DNA from: Planctomycetota bacterium
GTDB taxonomy: Bacteria; Planctomycetota; UBA1135; UBA2386
Length of the DNA stretch: 64,000 nucleotides
Reading direction: 5' to 3'
Assembly (NCBI GenBank): GCA_016794425.1
Contig: JAEUHR010000056.1
Coordinates: 27,526-91,525 of the forward strand
Shown here: piece by piece, positions 43,958 through 52,741 of the stretch
Layout: each line of letters starts with the position of its first letter
How positions within the stretch are numbered: position 1 is the first letter of the stretch
Program-made: the position numbers and the translations under genes
Notes under the pieces: generated by a model
The model's database searches: none
What the model saw: only the letters and a program-made list of their open reading frames with translations
What the model was told of the DNA's origin: nothing

Positions 43958-46048
43958 ATGAAGCAGAAGAGCCGACTCCGTCTGACCTACCTGTTCTCCG
44001 TTCCGTTCGTCGTCGCCTGCGGGGGTGGCGGCGGCGGTGGCCCGCCGCCGACCGCGGGCCTGACCGGCACGCTGCGCGTGCCCGAGGTCGAACCGGCGCT
44101 GCTCGAAGTGCCGCCGGCGACCGACGAACTGCAGCCGATGCGCGCCGCCGAGGTCGTCGTCTGGCTCGAGGACGGCGCGGCGCCGCCCGACCTGACGGCC
44201 GACGGCTTCGAGCTGGTGGAGCACGGCGCCGGGCCGATCGCGGTCTACCGGCCGTGGGCCGCCGCGGCGAAGTTCACGCTGGCGCAGGGCGCCGCGCGCG
44301 GCGACAGCAGAGAGCAGGCGACCGTCGACGCGGCCGCGGTGCTGCGCGGCAAGCCGGGCATCCGCTGCGCGCAGCCGAACTACCTGCTGCAGGCGACCGT
44401 GCAACCGAACGACCCGCTGTTCGCCGCGCAGTGGCACTACCCGCAGGTCAACCTGCCGCAGGCGTGGGACCTCGAACAGGGTTCGACCAGCGTGATCGTC
44501 GCGGTGCTCGACACCGGCATCGTTTCGGACCACCCGGAGTTCACCGGTCGTCTGATCGACGGCTTCGACATGATCAGCGACGCCGCGAGTGCGCGCGATG
44601 GCGACGGCCGCGACCCGACGCCCGAGGACGTCGGCGACCTCGCGACGCCGCAGGGCAGCAGCTTCCACGGCACCCACGTCGCCGGCACGATCGGCGCCAA
44701 CGGCAACGACGGCAGCGGCGTCGCCGGCGTCGACTGGAACTGCAAGATCATGCCGGTGCGCGTGCTCGGCCAGGGCGGCGGCAGCGTCGCCGACATCGCC
44801 GCCGGCATCCTGTTCGCGGCCGGACTCGCCAACGCCAGCGGCCAGCTGCCGGCACAGCGCGCCGACATCGTCAACATGAGCCTCGGCGGTCCCGGCATCA
44901 GCACGGTGCTGCAGCAGGCCTGCGACGCGGCGGCGGCGGCCGGCGTGCTGCTGGTCGCCGCGGCCGGCAACGACAACTCGAGCACGCCCGGATCGCCGGC
45001 GGCGTTCGACTCGGTGCTGTCGGTCGGCGCCGTCGACCTGCTGAAGGCGCGCGCGCCGTACTCGAACTTCAGCAACACGATCGACATCTGGGCGCCGGGC
45101 GGCGACATGACCGCCGATCGCAACGGTGACAACTTCCCCGACGGCGTGCTGTCGTGCGGCGCCGACGACCAGGGGCAGGTGTTCTTCAAGTTCGAGAACG
45201 GCACCTCGATGGCGAGCCCGCACGTCGCCGGCATCGCGGCCCTGCTGAAAGCGGCCAACCCGTCGCTGACCGCGGCGCAGATGCGCTCGATCCTGCTCGC
45301 CACGACGCAGGCCGGCAGTGGCCTGCCGAACAGCGGTCGCGTCGTCGACGCGCTGGCCGCGGTGCAGCAGGCCAGCGGTGTGGCGGCGACGCAGCCGCTG
45401 CTGGTCGCGACGCCGAGCTCGATCGACTTCGGCGCGGCGGCCACCAGTCTGACGGTCGTGCTCGAGAACCGCGGCGCCGGCAACCTCGTGTTCACGAACG
45501 TCACCGCGACCAACCCGCCGCCGTGGCTGTCGTTCCTCGAGACCGACGCGACCGCGGCCAACGGCATCGACTTCGACTCGTTCGAGTTCCAGGCCGACCG
45601 CACCGGTCTGCCCGACGGCGTCGAGCAGGTGACCGTCGACATCAACTTCCTCGACGGCGCGACGCCGGTCAGCATCGCGGTCGCGATCCGGCTGCAGGTC
45701 GGCGCGTCGACGGTGAGCACCGACACGGCGTTCGTGCTGCTGGTCGACGCCGACACGCTGGCGACGCGGTTCCAGACCGACACCGCGTCTGGCGCGAGCT
45801 TCGGCTACACGTTCGCGGGCGTGACCGCCGGCGACTACGTGCTGGTGGCCGGCACCGACCGCGACAACGACGGCCTGATCGGCGACGACGGCGAACTGTT
45901 CGGCGCGTGGCCCGGCCTCGAACAGCCGATCGTGCTGTCGCTGGCCGGCGGTGAGAACCTGTCGTCGCTGGACTTCAACCTGCAGGAGCTGGCGACCGTG
46001 CTCGCCGCGCCGGCCGGCGGCCGCCAGACCTACCGGAGGCTGCGCTGA
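43958..46048 (+). CDS. Subtilisin-like (S8) serine protease, lipoprotein
   Basis: The 696-residue protein has a lipoprotein signal with Cys 21 in VVAC, followed directly by a run of seven glycines and a proline stretch as a flexible tether. Next is an inhibitor-I9-like propeptide region (about 60-150, ending QPNYLLQ). The peptidase domain has Asp 185 in AVLDTGI, His 237 in HGTHVAG, Asn in AAAGND and Ser 417 in GTSMASPHVAG, a complete triad. C-terminal beta-domains follow (470-580 and 590-680, with DRDNDGLIGDDGE, a calcium-binding-like loop). It is probably anchored to a membrane facing the periplasm or outside. The next lipoprotein overlaps its stop by one base. Confidence 0.93.
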   Translation: MKQKSRLRLTYLFSVPFVVACGGGGGGGPPPTAGLTGTLRVPEVEPALLEVPPATDELQPMRAAEVVVWLEDGAAPPDLTADGFELVEHGAGPIAVYRPWAAAAKFTLAQGAARGDSREQATVDAAAVLRGKPGIRCAQPNYLLQATVQPNDPLFAAQWHYPQVNLPQAWDLEQGSTSVIVAVLDTGIVSDHPEFTGRLIDGFDMISDAASARDGDGRDPTPEDVGDLATPQGSSFHGTHVAGTIGANGNDGSGVAGVDWNCKIMPVRVLGQGGGSVADIAAGILFAAGLANASGQLPAQRADIVNMSLGGPGISTVLQQACDAAAAAGVLLVAAAGNDNSSTPGSPAAFDSVLSVGAVDLLKARAPYSNFSNTIDIWAPGGDMTADRNGDNFPDGVLSCGADDQGQVFFKFENGTSMASPHVAGIAALLKAANPSLTAAQMRSILLATTQAGSGLPNSGRVVDALAAVQQASGVAATQPLLVATPSSIDFGAAATSLTVVLENRGAGNLVFTNVTATNPPPWLSFLETDATAANGIDFDSFEFQADRTGLPDGVEQVTVDINFLDGATPVSIAVAIRLQVGASTVSTDTAFVLLVDADTLATRFQTDTASGASFGYTFAGVTAGDYVLVAGTDRDNDGLIGDDGELFGAWPGLEQPIVLSLAGGENLSSLDFNLQELATVLAAPAGGRQTYRRLR

Positions 46049-46440
46049 TGCGCTGCCTCGCCATCGCCGCGGCGGCGATCGCCGCCGCCTGCGCCGGGAG
46101 CCCGAACATGGAACTGCAGCAGCCCGACTGGTCCGGTCCACCGCTGGCGGTCACGAGCCGCGCCGACGGCGGCCTCGCGCTCGAGCTGTCGGCGCCGACT
46201 GCCGGCCATGCGTTCCAGCTGCGCGCCATCGAGGTGTTCGACGACCGCGCGGAAGTGCGGCTGCTGCATCGGACGCCCGGCTCGGCGATCGTCGCGCAGG
46301 TGGTGACGCCGCTGCCGATCGCGGTGCCGGCCGAATCGCTGGCCGGGCGCCGCTGCGTGCGGCTCTGGGTGGCGACGCAGCACGGCAGCGATGCGCCGGT
46401 GTCCGCGCCGGCGCTCGCGTTCGTGCTGCTGCGGCCCTGA
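46048..46440 (+). CDS. Small lipoprotein coupled to the S8 protease
   Basis: The 130-residue product has a lipobox AAAC-A at about Cys 15. The remaining ~110 residues are predicted beta-rich, with no known domain. Its ATG overlaps the protease stop (TGATG), and a CCGGAGG ribosome site lies inside the protease gene eight bases upstream. Coupled synthesis suggests a protease partner, for example an inhibitor, chaperone or substrate adaptor; this is inference from position. Confidence 0.65.
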   Translation: MRCLAIAAAAIAAACAGSPNMELQQPDWSGPPLAVTSRADGGLALELSAPTAGHAFQLRAIEVFDDRAEVRLLHRTPGSAIVAQVVTPLPIAVPAESLAGRRCVRLWVATQHGSDAPVSAPALAFVLLRP

Positions 46441-46446
46441 GGCCGG

Positions 46447-46908
46447 TCACTGGCCGCGCGCGGCGCGCAGGCTGGCCAGGAACGGCTCCTTCCAGTGGTA
46501 GCCGTCGAGCAGGCTCGGGTCGTCGTCGCCGAGGATCGCGCGGGCGACGTAGAGCGCTTCGATCGACGCCAGCCCCGCGACCGGATCCTCGAACACCTTG
46601 CTGGTGCGCGGGTAGGCCGTGTGCAGCGGGCCCGGGATCGAGCGCGCGATCGGGCTGCCGCGCACGCAGGCGAGCAGCTGCGGCAGCCAGCGCCAGGTCG
46701 AGTCGAGCAGCAGCAGCGGCCGGCCCGCATCGGCGGGACCGAGTGGCGGCGCGTCGACGGCCAGCAGCGTGAAGCCGGTCGCGTCGAACGTGAAGCCGTC
46801 GCGCTGCCGCAGGAACGTCATCTCGGGCCGGTCGTGCAGGAACCGCAGCGAGCACTTGCGGACCTTCTCCTTGTGGTGCCGGATCACCGTGGTCGGGATC
46901 GTCGCCAT
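46447..46908 (-). CDS. Tsr3/DTW-superfamily-like protein (putative acp transferase)
   Basis: The 153-residue protein begins after the GT9 stop by a one-base overlap (TGATG). Its N-terminus, RHHKEKVRKCSL (10-21), resembles the RxxKxxxxKCS pattern of Tsr3/DUF367 proteins. LLLLDSTWRWLPQLL near 80-94 carries the D-x-x-W feature shared by Tsr3 (DCSW) and DTW (DGTW) enzymes, and ASIEALYVARAILG matches their S-x-E-A helix. Members transfer the aminocarboxypropyl group of S-adenosylmethionine to uridine in rRNA or tRNA. Tsr3 itself is archaeal/eukaryotic, so the bacterial homologue is of interest. Substrate unknown. Confidence 0.65.
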   Translation of the reverse strand: MATIPTTVIRHHKEKVRKCSLRFLHDRPEMTFLRQRDGFTFDATGFTLLAVDAPPLGPADAGRPLLLLDSTWRWLPQLLACVRGSPIARSIPGPLHTAYPRTSKVFEDPVAGLASIEALYVARAILGDDDPSLLDGYHWKEPFLASLRAARGQ

Positions 46909-47984
46909 CACGCGCGCTCCGCGCCGAGCTGGCGCAGCACCGCGGCTTCGACCGCGTCGACCGGGATGCCGAGCACGCACTGCGGCGTCACGCAGGTGCG
47001 GCGGCGGCACGGGCGGCACGGCACTTCGTGGCACAGCACCTCGTGCTGCACGGCGCCGTGCGCGCGCGGGCCGTAGCGAAGGTGGTCCTTGGGGCCGAAC
47101 AGCGCGACGCAGCGCGCGCCGACGGCGGCCGCGAGGTGCAGCGGCCCGGTGTCCGCGGCGACGACGACGCGGCACTGCGCCAGCACGCCGGCCATGCCGA
47201 GCAGGCCCAGCGCACCGCCGTCGATCGGCACGCCGCGCGGCGCGGCGGCGAGCACCGGCGCGGCGAGGTCGTGTTCGCCGGGACCGAAGCCGACCAGCGT
47301 CGTGACGCCGCGCGCAGTGAGCCGGCGCGCCAGTTCGGCGAAGTGGCCGGCGGGCCAGCGTTTGAACTCGGCGAACGCCGACGTGCCCGGGTGCAGCAGC
47401 ACGCGCGGCGCCGGCGCCTCCGCCAGCAGGTCCGGCGGCGGCGCCACGGTGCGCACGACCGGCGCGGCCTTCGTCCCGGACAGGCCGATCGCCGCCAGCA
47501 GCCGGTGGCCGATGTCGGCGCGGTGCGGCACCGGCGTCGGCATCGGCACCGCGAGGTCGTAGGCGCGCGCGGCGCCCTCGCGCGAGCCGGGCGCCGCCGG
47601 TCCGACGCGCAGCGCGGCGCGCGCGAGCCGCGCGTGCACGGCGCTCTTCAGGATGCCGTGCACGTCGAGCACGACGTCGTAGCGTTGCCGCCGCAGCGCC
47701 AGCACCGCGCCCGGGATCGCCAGCCGGCGCCGGCGCGGGTAGACCCAGACGCGGTCGAGCTGCGGGTGGCCGTCGAGCAGCGCGCGGAACCGGTCCTCGA
47801 CCAGGAAGTCGACCGTGACGTCCGGACGTTCCCGCTTCAGCGCGGCGACCGTCTCGAGCGCGAACAGCACGTCGCCGAGCGCCGACAGGCGCACGACCAG
47901 CGCGCGGCCACCGCGCGGCAGGTGGCGCTCGGCGGGCAGCGGCCCGGTCGCAGCGGTCGGGGGCGGAGCGGGCGCGGGCATCAC
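46908..47984 (-). CDS. GT9-family heptosyltransferase-like glycosyltransferase
   Basis: The 358-residue protein has the GT9 (WaaF/WaaC) double Rossmann layout. N-terminal ALVVRLSALGDVLFALETVAAL (28-49) carries the nucleotide-sugar GD turn, and LDVHGILKSA marks the acceptor side. The C-terminal donor site includes LLHPGTSAFAEFKRWP, VVAADTGPLHLAAAVG and ALFGPKDHLRYGP. GT9 enzymes add heptose to the LPS inner core from ADP-heptose in the cytoplasm; the exact sugar is unknown. A proline-rich N-terminal 25 residues is additional. A cysteine cluster (CHEVPCRPCRRRTC) near 320-333 is the common GT9 tail. It is divergent from the KdkA-like kinase. Confidence 0.88.
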   Translation of the reverse strand: MMPAPAPPPTAATGPLPAERHLPRGGRALVVRLSALGDVLFALETVAALKRERPDVTVDFLVEDRFRALLDGHPQLDRVWVYPRRRRLAIPGAVLALRRQRYDVVLDVHGILKSAVHARLARAALRVGPAAPGSREGAARAYDLAVPMPTPVPHRADIGHRLLAAIGLSGTKAAPVVRTVAPPPDLLAEAPAPRVLLHPGTSAFAEFKRWPAGHFAELARRLTARGVTTLVGFGPGEHDLAAPVLAAAPRGVPIDGGALGLLGMAGVLAQCRVVVAADTGPLHLAAAVGARCVALFGPKDHLRYGPRAHGAVQHEVLCHEVPCRPCRRRTCVTPQCVLGIPVDAVEAAVLRQLGAERA

Positions 47985-48028
47985 GGGCCGCGAGCATTCT
48001 GCATCGCCGGGGGGAGATCCAGTGCGAT

Positions 48029-48838
48029 GTGCCTATGCTGGTCGCCGTGAGCTTCGTGGAGGCCTTCGTCGAACTGCGCACCCGGGGCGACGTCGCCTGG
48101 ATCCGGCGCGACCTCGCGGCGCTCGGCGCCGCGCCGTTCTGGGCCGCCGTCGAGCCGATCGCCGGCGCCAAGGGGCGCGGCGGCGTGGGCCGGTTGCAGG
48201 TGGGGGGCGTCGAACTGGTCGTGCGGCCGTACCGGCGCGGCGGCGCGTTCGGCCGGCTGCTCGACGATCGGTATCCGTCGGCGGTGCGCGCGCGCCGCGA
48301 ACTCGAGCTGCTGCAGTCGCTGCGCGAAGACGGTGTGCCGGTGGTCGTGCCGGTGGCGGCGCTGGGCCGGCGCCGGCGCGCGTTCTGGCGCTTGCGCCTG
48401 TGCACCGAGTGGCTGGCCGAGTCGCTGCCGCTGCCGGCGTTCCTGGCCGCGCACCCGGCCGCGCGCCGCCGCGCCGTCGAGGCGGTCGGCGTCGTGCTGC
48501 GGCTCGCGTTCGCCGCCGGCTTGCGGCACCCGGACCTGCACCCGGACAACGTGTTGTGCCGCGACCACGGCGACAAGGTGCGCGCCGTGCTGGTCGACCT
48601 CGATCGCGCGCAGCGCGGTGCCCCGGTCACGCCGGCGCAGCGCGACGCGATGCTGGCCCGCATGCGCCGCTACGTCGTGCGCCACCAGAAGCGGCTCGCC
48701 GCGGTGCCGACGCGCGCCGAGTCGCTGCGCTTCCTGCGCGCGCTGGGGCTGGACCGCCGCGAACGGCACGAGCTGTGGCGCCGCGTCGACGCACAGGTCC
48801 AGCGCACGGTGCGGCGGCGTCGCTGGCTGCGCCGCTGA
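48029..48838 (+). CDS. Lipopolysaccharide (Kdo) kinase-like protein, KdkA/RfaP family
   Basis: The 269-residue protein starts at GTG 48029; an ATG at 48035 is an alternative. It resembles 3-deoxy-D-manno-octulosonic acid kinase: GAKGRGGVGRLQVGG, VVRPYRRGG (65-72), a DDRY(P)S stretch near 79-84, RELELLQSL, then the kinase catalytic loop HPDLHPDN (167-174) and VDLDRAQRG as the metal-binding DxD equivalent. This enzyme phosphorylates the Kdo residue of the LPS inner core at the cytoplasmic face. With the divergent GT9 enzyme it forms a small core-LPS locus. The basic C-terminus (RRRRWLRR) may contact the membrane. Confidence 0.82.
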   Translation: MPMLVAVSFVEAFVELRTRGDVAWIRRDLAALGAAPFWAAVEPIAGAKGRGGVGRLQVGGVELVVRPYRRGGAFGRLLDDRYPSAVRARRELELLQSLREDGVPVVVPVAALGRRRRAFWRLRLCTEWLAESLPLPAFLAAHPAARRRAVEAVGVVLRLAFAAGLRHPDLHPDNVLCRDHGDKVRAVLVDLDRAQRGAPVTPAQRDAMLARMRRYVVRHQKRLAAVPTRAESLRFLRALGLDRRERHELWRRVDAQVQRTVRRRRWLRR

Positions 48839-48862
48839 ACGGGGGCGCGCGGTCGGCGGCGT

Positions 48863-51800
48863 TCAGCGGCTGCGCTGTTCGGGCGGGACCTGCGCGTAGC
48901 TGAGCAGGCACAGCGACACGTGGTCGAACGACCGCTGGATCGCGCCGAGGTCGCGGAACCCGTCGCCGTCGCGGTCGCCGAAGTCGGCCAGTGACAGCGC
49001 GAACGGCGCGCCGCCGCCCGCGGCCGAGGTCTGCACCGGCTGTCCGTCGTCGGCCGAGAACATGCGCACGTAGCCGTTGCCGATCGGACCGCCGCGCCGA
49101 GTCGCCACCGCGATCGCGGGCCGATCGCGCCGGTGGTACCACGGCAGCGGGCACAGCACGGCGCCGAACCCGTCGCCGACCTGGTCGCCGCGCAGCTGGT
49201 AGAGCGTGCGGCCCGTGCGCCCGCTCAGCACGTGCACCTGGCCGGGTTCGCGGCCGCCGCTGCTCAGGGCGGGTGCACCGATCGCGACGTCGGCGTGGCC
49301 GTCGGCGTCGACGTCGCCGATGCCGGCGACGAGCCAGCCGAAGTCCTGGCTCGGGTCCTCTTCGCGGAACGAACTCAGCAGGGTGCCGCTGCGCCCGTCG
49401 TAGAGGCAGACCAGGCCCGCCGCGCGGCCGAAGTTGCCGCCGACGACGAGGTCGGCGGTGCCGTCGCCGTTGGCGTCGCCGGCGCTGCCGAGCGCCGCGC
49501 CGAACCACACGCCGCCGCGGTCGGCGGTGACTTCGTAGAGCGGCTGCCCGGTGCGCCCGGACAGCACGACGACACGGCCGCGCGCGGACGGGTCCAGCGA
49601 CAGCGGCGGTGCGCCGACCGCGACGTCGTCGCAGCCGTCGCCGTCGACGTCGCCGAGGGTCGCCAGAGCGGCGCCGAAGCTCGGACCGTCGTCCTCCACG
49701 ACCCACAGGTCGCGGCCCGTGCGGCCGGAGCGCAGCAGAACGGTCGCGCGCGCGTCCGTCGCCATGTTCGCCAGCGGGCAGCCGATCACGAGGTCGGTGC
49801 AGAGGTCCCCGTCGACGTCGCCGAGTGGCGTGACCGCGCGCGCGAACGCGTGCGCATCGTCTTCGCCGTGCCACTGTTCCAGCAGGTTGCCGTCACCGAG
49901 CCCGCGGAACTCGACGAAACCGCCGCCGAAGCTGCCCAGCGACGGGGCGGTGATGCACACGTCCTCGAGCGTGTCGCCGTCGACGTCGCCGAGGCGCAGC
50001 ACCTGCAGGCCGTAGACGATCGGCGGCGGCGGCGTGTCGGTCTGGCACAACCGCGGCAGCGTGTGGATGTTGACCCGGTTGCCGAGCACCTGCTGGTAGG
50101 GCAGCAGGCGCGGCTCCAGCCAGGACGCCAGCGGTTCGATGTGCCGCGGCAGCAACGAGCAGACGGCCGCGTAGGCGGGCCAGCCGACCTGCCTGCCGAG
50201 GCCTGGCGCGTCGAGCAGCGTGCGCCACGCGGCGCGCAGGGTGGCCACGATGGGCCGCTGCAGGCGCAGGGACTCGGCGGAGTGGTGGCGGTCGAAGCTC
50301 TGCACGAGCCGCAACGAAGCCGCGATGCCGGCGACGCGCGGTTCGGGCAACCAGGCGGTCAGCGGCATCGCCTCGTCGCCGCGCAGGGCGCCGGGGAACT
50401 GGTCGATGTCGCGGCACAGCTGCGCGAACTCGGCGTGCAGGCCGCCGAGCTCGAGCACGCTGGCGAGCTGCCGCGCAGTGCCGCGCGCGAGCCGCACGAG
50501 GTCCTGGGCCAGCACGTGGCGCACCTGCTCGAGGTAGCGGGGCAGGTCGTGGCGCTGCAGTGCCAGCCGCGCCAGCTGCACGCGCGGCTGCGCCAGGTCG
50601 GGCCAGCGGCGCAGCAGTTCGCGCAACATCGCCTCGGCCTCGCGCGTGCGGCCGGTGCGCATCGCCAGCGCTGCGAGCCGCTGCAGCGGCTCGGGATCGC
50701 TGGAGTCGTGCGCACGCAGCTCGGCGTAGCCCTGGCGCGCCAGCTCGTACTGGCCACGCGCGGCCAGGATGTCGGTCGCGAGCCGCTTGCGCTGCGACCG
50801 CGCGACGCGGCTGCCCTCGGTCTCCGGGATCGCGCCGAGCCAGTTCTCGGCCAGCGCGAGGTCGTTGGTCGCGATCGCCGCGTCCGCCATCGCGAACGCG
50901 AGCGCCGACGAGCGGGGGAACGCGCGCACGGCGTGGAACAGGCGCGCGAACGCCCGCTCGTGGCCGCCGTCGCCGAGTACCTGCAGCGCGACGCAGGCGT
51001 CCAGGAACGGGTCCTCGCCCGGCGCCGGCGTGATGGTGCGCCAGCACTCCTCGCTGGTCGCGTGGTCGTTGCGCAGGAACGCGAACAGGCCGGCGGCGAA
51101 GCGGTCGGCCGGGCTGGCCTGCGCCAGCAGCGCATGCAGCGAGTCGTCGCGGCCGACTCCGGTCGCCGCCCGCTGCACCAGCGCCGCGGTCAACGGCGGC
51201 AACGGCGTCAGTGTCGGTACGCGGGCCGGTTCGTCGCCGCGGCCTTCGGCGCGCAGCACCTCGGTCACGGCGCGCACGACCGCCCGTTCGAGTGCCAGCG
51301 CGTCGTCAGCGGGCGTGGTCGCGACCGCGGCGTCGTAGTCCTGCAGCGCCGCCTCGAGCTCCGCGAGCTGGGCGTCGCGCACCGCGGCGGTGCGCAGCGT
51401 CTGCTGCGGGATGCCGTGCCGGGCCGGCGACCACGACGAATAGAGGTTCTCGGGGCAGAGCAGCCGCGAACGGGCTGCATGGCGCTGCGCCGCCGCCTGC
51501 GCGGTCGCCGCGTCGCGCGCGCGGGCGTGCGCGAGCACCGGCCAGGCCACGGCCGCGACCAGCACGGCGCCGGCGGCCGCGGCCATTGCCACCTTGTGGT
51601 GCCGCCGCACGAACTGCCAGGCGCGGCGCAGCGGCCCCGCCGGCCGCGCGTGGATCGGCTGCAGGGCCAGCAGCCGTTCGAGGTCGTCGGCGAACTCGTC
51701 GGCGGTCGCGTAGCGGTGGCGCCGGTCGACTTCCATCGCCTTGCCGATCACGGTCTCGAGGTCGCGCGACACGTGCGGCGCCCGCTGGCGCAGCGGCGGC

Positions 51801-52741
51801 AGGCTGCCCTCCTCGATGCGGCGCAGCATCTCGGCCGTGGTCTTGGCGCCGAACGGCGGGTCGAGGGTCAGCGCCTCGTGCAGCGTGACCGCCAGGCTGT
51901 AGACGTCGGCGCGGGCGTCGAGTTCGGCGTCGCCGGAGCGCAGGCGTTCGGGCGCCGCGTAGACCGGCGTGCCGGCGAACGAAGTGTGCGTGGCGTCGAG
52001 GTCCCCCTCGCGCGCGAGGCCGAAATCGGCCAGCACCGGCTGCCCGTCGGTGCGCAGCAGGATGTTCGACGGCTTCACGTCGCGGTGCACGAGGCCGTGG
52101 CGGTGCACTTCGCCGAGCGCGCGCGCGATCTTGATGCCCAGGCGCACGAACCACTCGACGACGTTGCGCGTGCCCAGCGCCTCGACCGGCAGGCCGAGCA
52201 CGGCCGCCAGGCTCGACAGCGCCTGCGGCTTCGACTGCTGGCGCAGCGCCTGCGTCAGCGTGCGCAGGTTCGGGCCGTCGACGAACTCCATCTCGAACGC
52301 CAGCATGTCGGCGTGGTCGATGATGCGGTGCACGTGCACGACGTGTTCGTGGCGCAGCCGCGCCAGCGCGCGCGCTTCCTCGAGGAACCGCTGCTTCGCG
52401 CGCGGCGACATCGCCAGCGAGTGTGGCAGCACCTTGATCGCGACCTGGCGCTGCAACGCCTGGTGCGTCGCGAGGTAGACCGTGCCCATGCCGCCGTGGC
52501 CGAGCTCGCGCACGATCTCGTAGCCGCCGAGCACCGGCCGGCTGGGTTCGCGCCGGCCGGCCACCGAACATGCCAGCGACCAGGTCTTCGTGATGCGTTC
52601 GGCCAGGTCCGGGCGTTCGCGCCGGTACCGGTCCAGGTCCGGCTGGCGGCCGTCGAGGATCGCCTGCAGGAACTCGTCGAACAGGTCGGCGAGCAGGTCG
52701 CCGTCCCGGGTCGTGTCCGCGAGGTCCGGTCGCTCGGTCAT
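48863..52741 (-). CDS. Transmembrane Ser/Thr kinase with TPR and FG-GAP (integrin-like) repeats
   Basis: The 1292-residue protein has a kinase domain at 74-345: GHGGMG (81-86), Lys 103 in VAIKVL, HRDVKPSN (219-226), DFG (239-241), and a YAAPE activation segment. A single membrane helix follows at about 388-408 (VAMAAAAGAVLVAAVAW). The outer part holds a TPR-like section (~560-800) and then five or more FG-GAP repeats (about 975-1270). Each FG-GAP repeat has a calcium-type D-x-D-G-D motif such as GDVDGDGCDDVAVGAP or GDANGDGTADLVVGG, with FGAAL or FGWLV between them. These build an integrin-alpha-like propeller outside the membrane. The ATG overlaps the upstream ECF sigma stop (ATGA). Confidence 0.93.
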   Translation of the reverse strand: MTERPDLADTTRDGDLLADLFDEFLQAILDGRQPDLDRYRRERPDLAERITKTWSLACSVAGRREPSRPVLGGYEIVRELGHGGMGTVYLATHQALQRQVAIKVLPHSLAMSPRAKQRFLEEARALARLRHEHVVHVHRIIDHADMLAFEMEFVDGPNLRTLTQALRQQSKPQALSSLAAVLGLPVEALGTRNVVEWFVRLGIKIARALGEVHRHGLVHRDVKPSNILLRTDGQPVLADFGLAREGDLDATHTSFAGTPVYAAPERLRSGDAELDARADVYSLAVTLHEALTLDPPFGAKTTAEMLRRIEEGSLPPLRQRAPHVSRDLETVIGKAMEVDRRHRYATADEFADDLERLLALQPIHARPAGPLRRAWQFVRRHHKVAMAAAAGAVLVAAVAWPVLAHARARDAATAQAAAQRHAARSRLLCPENLYSSWSPARHGIPQQTLRTAAVRDAQLAELEAALQDYDAAVATTPADDALALERAVVRAVTEVLRAEGRGDEPARVPTLTPLPPLTAALVQRAATGVGRDDSLHALLAQASPADRFAAGLFAFLRNDHATSEECWRTITPAPGEDPFLDACVALQVLGDGGHERAFARLFHAVRAFPRSSALAFAMADAAIATNDLALAENWLGAIPETEGSRVARSQRKRLATDILAARGQYELARQGYAELRAHDSSDPEPLQRLAALAMRTGRTREAEAMLRELLRRWPDLAQPRVQLARLALQRHDLPRYLEQVRHVLAQDLVRLARGTARQLASVLELGGLHAEFAQLCRDIDQFPGALRGDEAMPLTAWLPEPRVAGIAASLRLVQSFDRHHSAESLRLQRPIVATLRAAWRTLLDAPGLGRQVGWPAYAAVCSLLPRHIEPLASWLEPRLLPYQQVLGNRVNIHTLPRLCQTDTPPPPIVYGLQVLRLGDVDGDTLEDVCITAPSLGSFGGGFVEFRGLGDGNLLEQWHGEDDAHAFARAVTPLGDVDGDLCTDLVIGCPLANMATDARATVLLRSGRTGRDLWVVEDDGPSFGAALATLGDVDGDGCDDVAVGAPPLSLDPSARGRVVVLSGRTGQPLYEVTADRGGVWFGAALGSAGDANGDGTADLVVGGNFGRAAGLVCLYDGRSGTLLSSFREEDPSQDFGWLVAGIGDVDADGHADVAIGAPALSSGGREPGQVHVLSGRTGRTLYQLRGDQVGDGFGAVLCPLPWYHRRDRPAIAVATRRGGPIGNGYVRMFSADDGQPVQTSAAGGGAPFALSLADFGDRDGDGFRDLGAIQRSFDHVSLCLLSYAQVPPEQRSR

